The notes beneath the pieces are model-generated. The model searched no databases. It was not told where the DNA came from and saw only the letters and a list, made by a program, of their open reading frames with translations. Of a DNA stretch of 43,179 nt, positions 41,748-43,179 are shown piece by piece (the stretch's first letter is position 1; the number at the start of each line of letters is the position of its first letter). The position numbers and the translations under genes are program-made. Source of the stretch: Alteromonadaceae bacterium (GTDB taxonomy: Bacteria > Pseudomonadota > Gammaproteobacteria > Enterobacterales > Alteromonadaceae); NCBI GenBank assembly GCA_013216015.1, contig JABSOI010000051.1, positions 1-43,179 of the forward strand, read 5' to 3'.

Positions 41748-42056
41748 TGAGGCTAATGCCTAATCGGGAAGCCGGAGGTTTTTATCCTCCAGCCCTACAC
41801 CATAATATGGTATTTTGCTATACATTTTCTAATGCCAATTTGATACTTGTTTCTAAAAGCGGAACTTCCGCTTTTGTGGTAAATGTTAGCGTAAACTATG
41901 TTAATAAATAATACTTAAATTAACCTGAATATTTCTTTATTCACAGAATAAAAAGTATTGTTAGACAAGCAACCTGAACTTTTTTAAATTCAATTTGTAA
42001 CATGAAAAACGGATGGGATCACTTAAAATGGTATCGTATTTAAAAGGATAAGGAAG
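41748..42056. other. non-coding region with two hairpins
   Basis: 309 bases without a gene. GGAGG-N7-CCTCC at 41774-41790 and a palindrome AAAAGCGG-AACTT-CCGCTTTT at 41855-41875 are visible. The latter ends in TTTT and probably terminates the orphan gene upstream. AAGGATAAGGAAG before 42057 is the ribosome binding site of the next gene. Confidence 0.55.
41855..41875. terminator. palindromic terminator hairpin
   Basis: Perfect 8-bp stem AAAAGCGG/CCGCTTTT with a five-base loop; A and T runs make it potentially bidirectional. Confidence 0.6.
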
Positions 42057-42515
42057 ATGAAAAAACGTTATGAAATAATAATAAAATCTTTTGAGGATCT
42101 GTCAAAGATTGTTAGTGGGTTTGCTGCCTTGATTGCTGTACTGGCTATTTTCTTACCAGATTTTATTTGGAATCCTGTTGAGGCGAAAATTGCATCAATC
42201 TATGGCATAAATGGATGGGTATATTATGAAGTTGGAGAAGCCAGAAAATTAACAAATGATGGAGGGTTGTTCCTATTAAGTGATTCTCCAAAGGCTTTAT
42301 ACGCGGATATAAAAACAGGAGACAAATTAAGGGTAGGTCATCATGTCAATGTAAGGAAAGGCCCTACAAATGAACATCCCGTTATTCTAGTGCTTGAAAA
42401 TGGTGTGTGTATAATTGTAACTGAATCTCCAAAGTATGAGATAAAAAATCTAGTGAATGCAGTTTCAGGTGGTCGATTAAAAGTTAGCACAACTTCTTGC
42501 GGTATCTTTAAATAA
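42057..42515 (+). CDS. membrane-anchored protein with SH3b-like domain
   Basis: A 152-residue protein of unknown function. A single hydrophobic segment at ~18-36 (IVSGFAALIAVLAIFLP) anchors it, with a short cytosolic N-terminus and a C-terminal part outside. Residues ~92-125 (LRVGHHVNVRKGPTNEHPVILVLENGVCIIVTE) fit the bacterial SH3 pattern (LNVRxGPSxxxPVIxxLxxG), a fold that often binds peptidoglycan or peptides. The AAGGA upstream gives a good start. It lies between repeats in an accessory stretch with no functional neighbours. The domain call is by pattern only. Confidence 0.65.
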   Translation: MKKRYEIIIKSFEDLSKIVSGFAALIAVLAIFLPDFIWNPVEAKIASIYGINGWVYYEVGEARKLTNDGGLFLLSDSPKALYADIKTGDKLRVGHHVNVRKGPTNEHPVILVLENGVCIIVTESPKYEIKNLVNAVSGGRLKVSTTSCGIFK

Positions 42516-42594
42516 TATAAATGCTAACAATAACGTTCATCCAACACTCTAGCTTCTATCTGTCTCACGTGTACTTTTGTTAGAAATAGTGTCC

Positions 42595-42674
42595 TATTGA
42601 TCTGATCTTATTGATCTGATCTTATTGATCTGATCTTATTGATCTGATCTTATTGATCTGATCTTATTGATCTG
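42595..42674. repeat. 14-bp tandem repeat rich in GATC
   Basis: Five full units of TATTGATCTGATCT and a partial sixth, identical in sequence. Each full unit contains two GATC sites five bases apart, giving eleven GATC in 80 bases. It lies between two orphan genes. Confidence 0.92.
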
Positions 42675-42759
42675 TATACTCACTGAAAAAATTAACGGCT
42701 CAGAGCTTCACACAAGTTTAGCCAATAGTTAATTACCCCTTAGCAAAGTGTTATGACGA

Positions 42760-43047
42760 GTGAAAAATATGGCCTCTGACTATAGGTTCTCTACAATATG
42801 GGGACTCGCTGGTATGTTGATAGGATTGTGTGCTTTTTGGTTTAATTACAATATGGTTCCCATTTCTCTTCCTGGATATGAAGTTTTAGCTGCTCCAGCT
42901 ATGTTCGCTTTAAGTTTTTTCAGTAAGGAAACTGACTTTATGCCTAAGATGGTGATCTTTTTTTATGGGCAATTTATAGGTTATTTTTGTTTTGCTTATA
43001 TATTTAGGAAAATAAAAAAGCTCTATATTAAGTCCACTCAGCTATAA
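42760..43047 (+). CDS. small membrane protein, unknown
   Basis: A 95-residue frame from GTG at 42760, or 92 from the ATG at 42769, which has GACGAG about eight bases upstream. Three hydrophobic segments are visible (~13-28, ~40-55, ~65-82), followed by a basic tail (RKIKKLYIK). No family is recognised. It follows the GATC-rich tandem repeat, so its expression could be sensitive to it. It may be part of the accessory cargo to the right of the recombinase remnant. Confidence 0.5.
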   Translation: MKNMASDYRFSTIWGLAGMLIGLCAFWFNYNMVPISLPGYEVLAAPAMFALSFFSKETDFMPKMVIFFYGQFIGYFCFAYIFRKIKKLYIKSTQL

Positions 43048-43067
43048 CAATTGATATAAGGTCAATT

Positions 43068-43179
43068 TTAACTAGCCGACTTGAAGTGGTCAACTGTACT
43101 ATCGATAACTGATTTCTCTAAACATTCCTCATAATGACGAACAGATTCGATTAATACGCTTAATTGCTCTTTCGCGATA
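43068..43179 (-). CDS. C-terminal end of a leftward gene, unknown
   Basis: A partial reading frame entering from the right edge, 36 codons long and ending with a stop at 43068-43070. It reads IAKEQLSVLIESVRHYEECL, then EKSVIDSTVDHFKSAS. It has a plausible amphipathic helix character and ordinary composition. The rest lies outside the window, so the product cannot be named. It converges on the small membrane protein gene. Confidence 0.5.
   Translation of the reverse strand, partial: IAKEQLSVLIESVRHYEECLEKSVIDSTVDHFKSAS

Noticed and set aside
42526-42758. Possible integron attC site: GCTAACAATAACGTTCATCC after the SH3b-like gene and GTGTTATGA before the next gene
   Set aside because: The two ends resemble attC core sites but their arms do not pair convincingly, the interval (~220 bases) is long, a tandem array fills it, and no integron integrase is present.

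Overview
This 43 kb window comes from the AT-rich chromosome of a marine gammaproteobacterium. The order Alteromonadales is likely, probably Colwelliaceae (Colwellia/Thalassotalea type). The placement is an inference from AroG, MetC, Upp and DeoB sequences close to the gammaproteobacterial forms, three Oar-type TonB-dependent receptors, abundant small palindromic repeats and low GC. No rRNA, tRNA, CRISPR array, prophage or intact insertion sequence was seen.

Region 1 (1-3.5 kb): metC behind a three-unit MetJ-type operator, convergent with an AraC/GyrI-type regulator. The pair is flanked by direct copies of a ~110 bp palindromic repeat. A 170 bp MITE-like element follows.

Region 2 (3.5-29.3 kb), the centrepiece: a nucleoside and probably extracellular nucleic acid scavenging locus. 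A RutR-like TetR regulator heads a leftward operon with an exported endonuclease/exonuclease/phosphatase-family protein and a PhoA-type lipoprotein alkaline phosphatase. To its right lie two Oar-like receptors, then cdd-deoA, upp, tdk, an ALDH16-type two-domain aldehyde dehydrogenase with a eukaryote-type deoC, nupC, udk, a third Oar-like receptor and deoB. Palindromes matching the E. coli RutR consensus (TTGACCA-N2-TGGTCAA) occur upstream of the regulator, receptors 2 and 3, and cdd. The cdd copy is perfect and sits on the predicted transcription start. The implied flow is: polymer or nucleotide cleavage and dephosphorylation outside the inner membrane, receptor uptake, NupC import, Cdd deamination, DeoA phosphorolysis, DeoB isomerisation, DeoC cleavage to glyceraldehyde-3-P plus acetaldehyde, and acetaldehyde oxidation by the ALDH. 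Udk, Tdk and Upp provide salvage.

Region 3 (29.4-31 kb): aroG and a HinT-like HIT protein.

Region 4 (31-35.7 kb): a thiamine uptake operon (TonB receptor, YkoF/MTH1187-like thiamine-binding protein, PnuT-like transporter, APH-fold thiamine kinase). It is preceded by a degenerate THI element (TPP riboswitch) that appears to be split by a 12-bp tandem repeat.

Region 5 (35.8-39 kb): a LytS/LytTR two-component pair and a YabN-like methylase/MazG protein whose MazG half has lost its acidic residues.

Region 6 (39-43.2 kb): accessory and decaying DNA, with a thioesterase-like remnant, a VOC protein, cspA, a frameshifted serine-recombinase tail, three small orphan genes, a GATC-rich 14-bp tandem repeat and the end of a leftward gene running off the window.

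A MITE-like family with TAGTTAGTGCCCATCCAGAA ends occurs at five places. Two copies supply the stop codon of the gene they abut.
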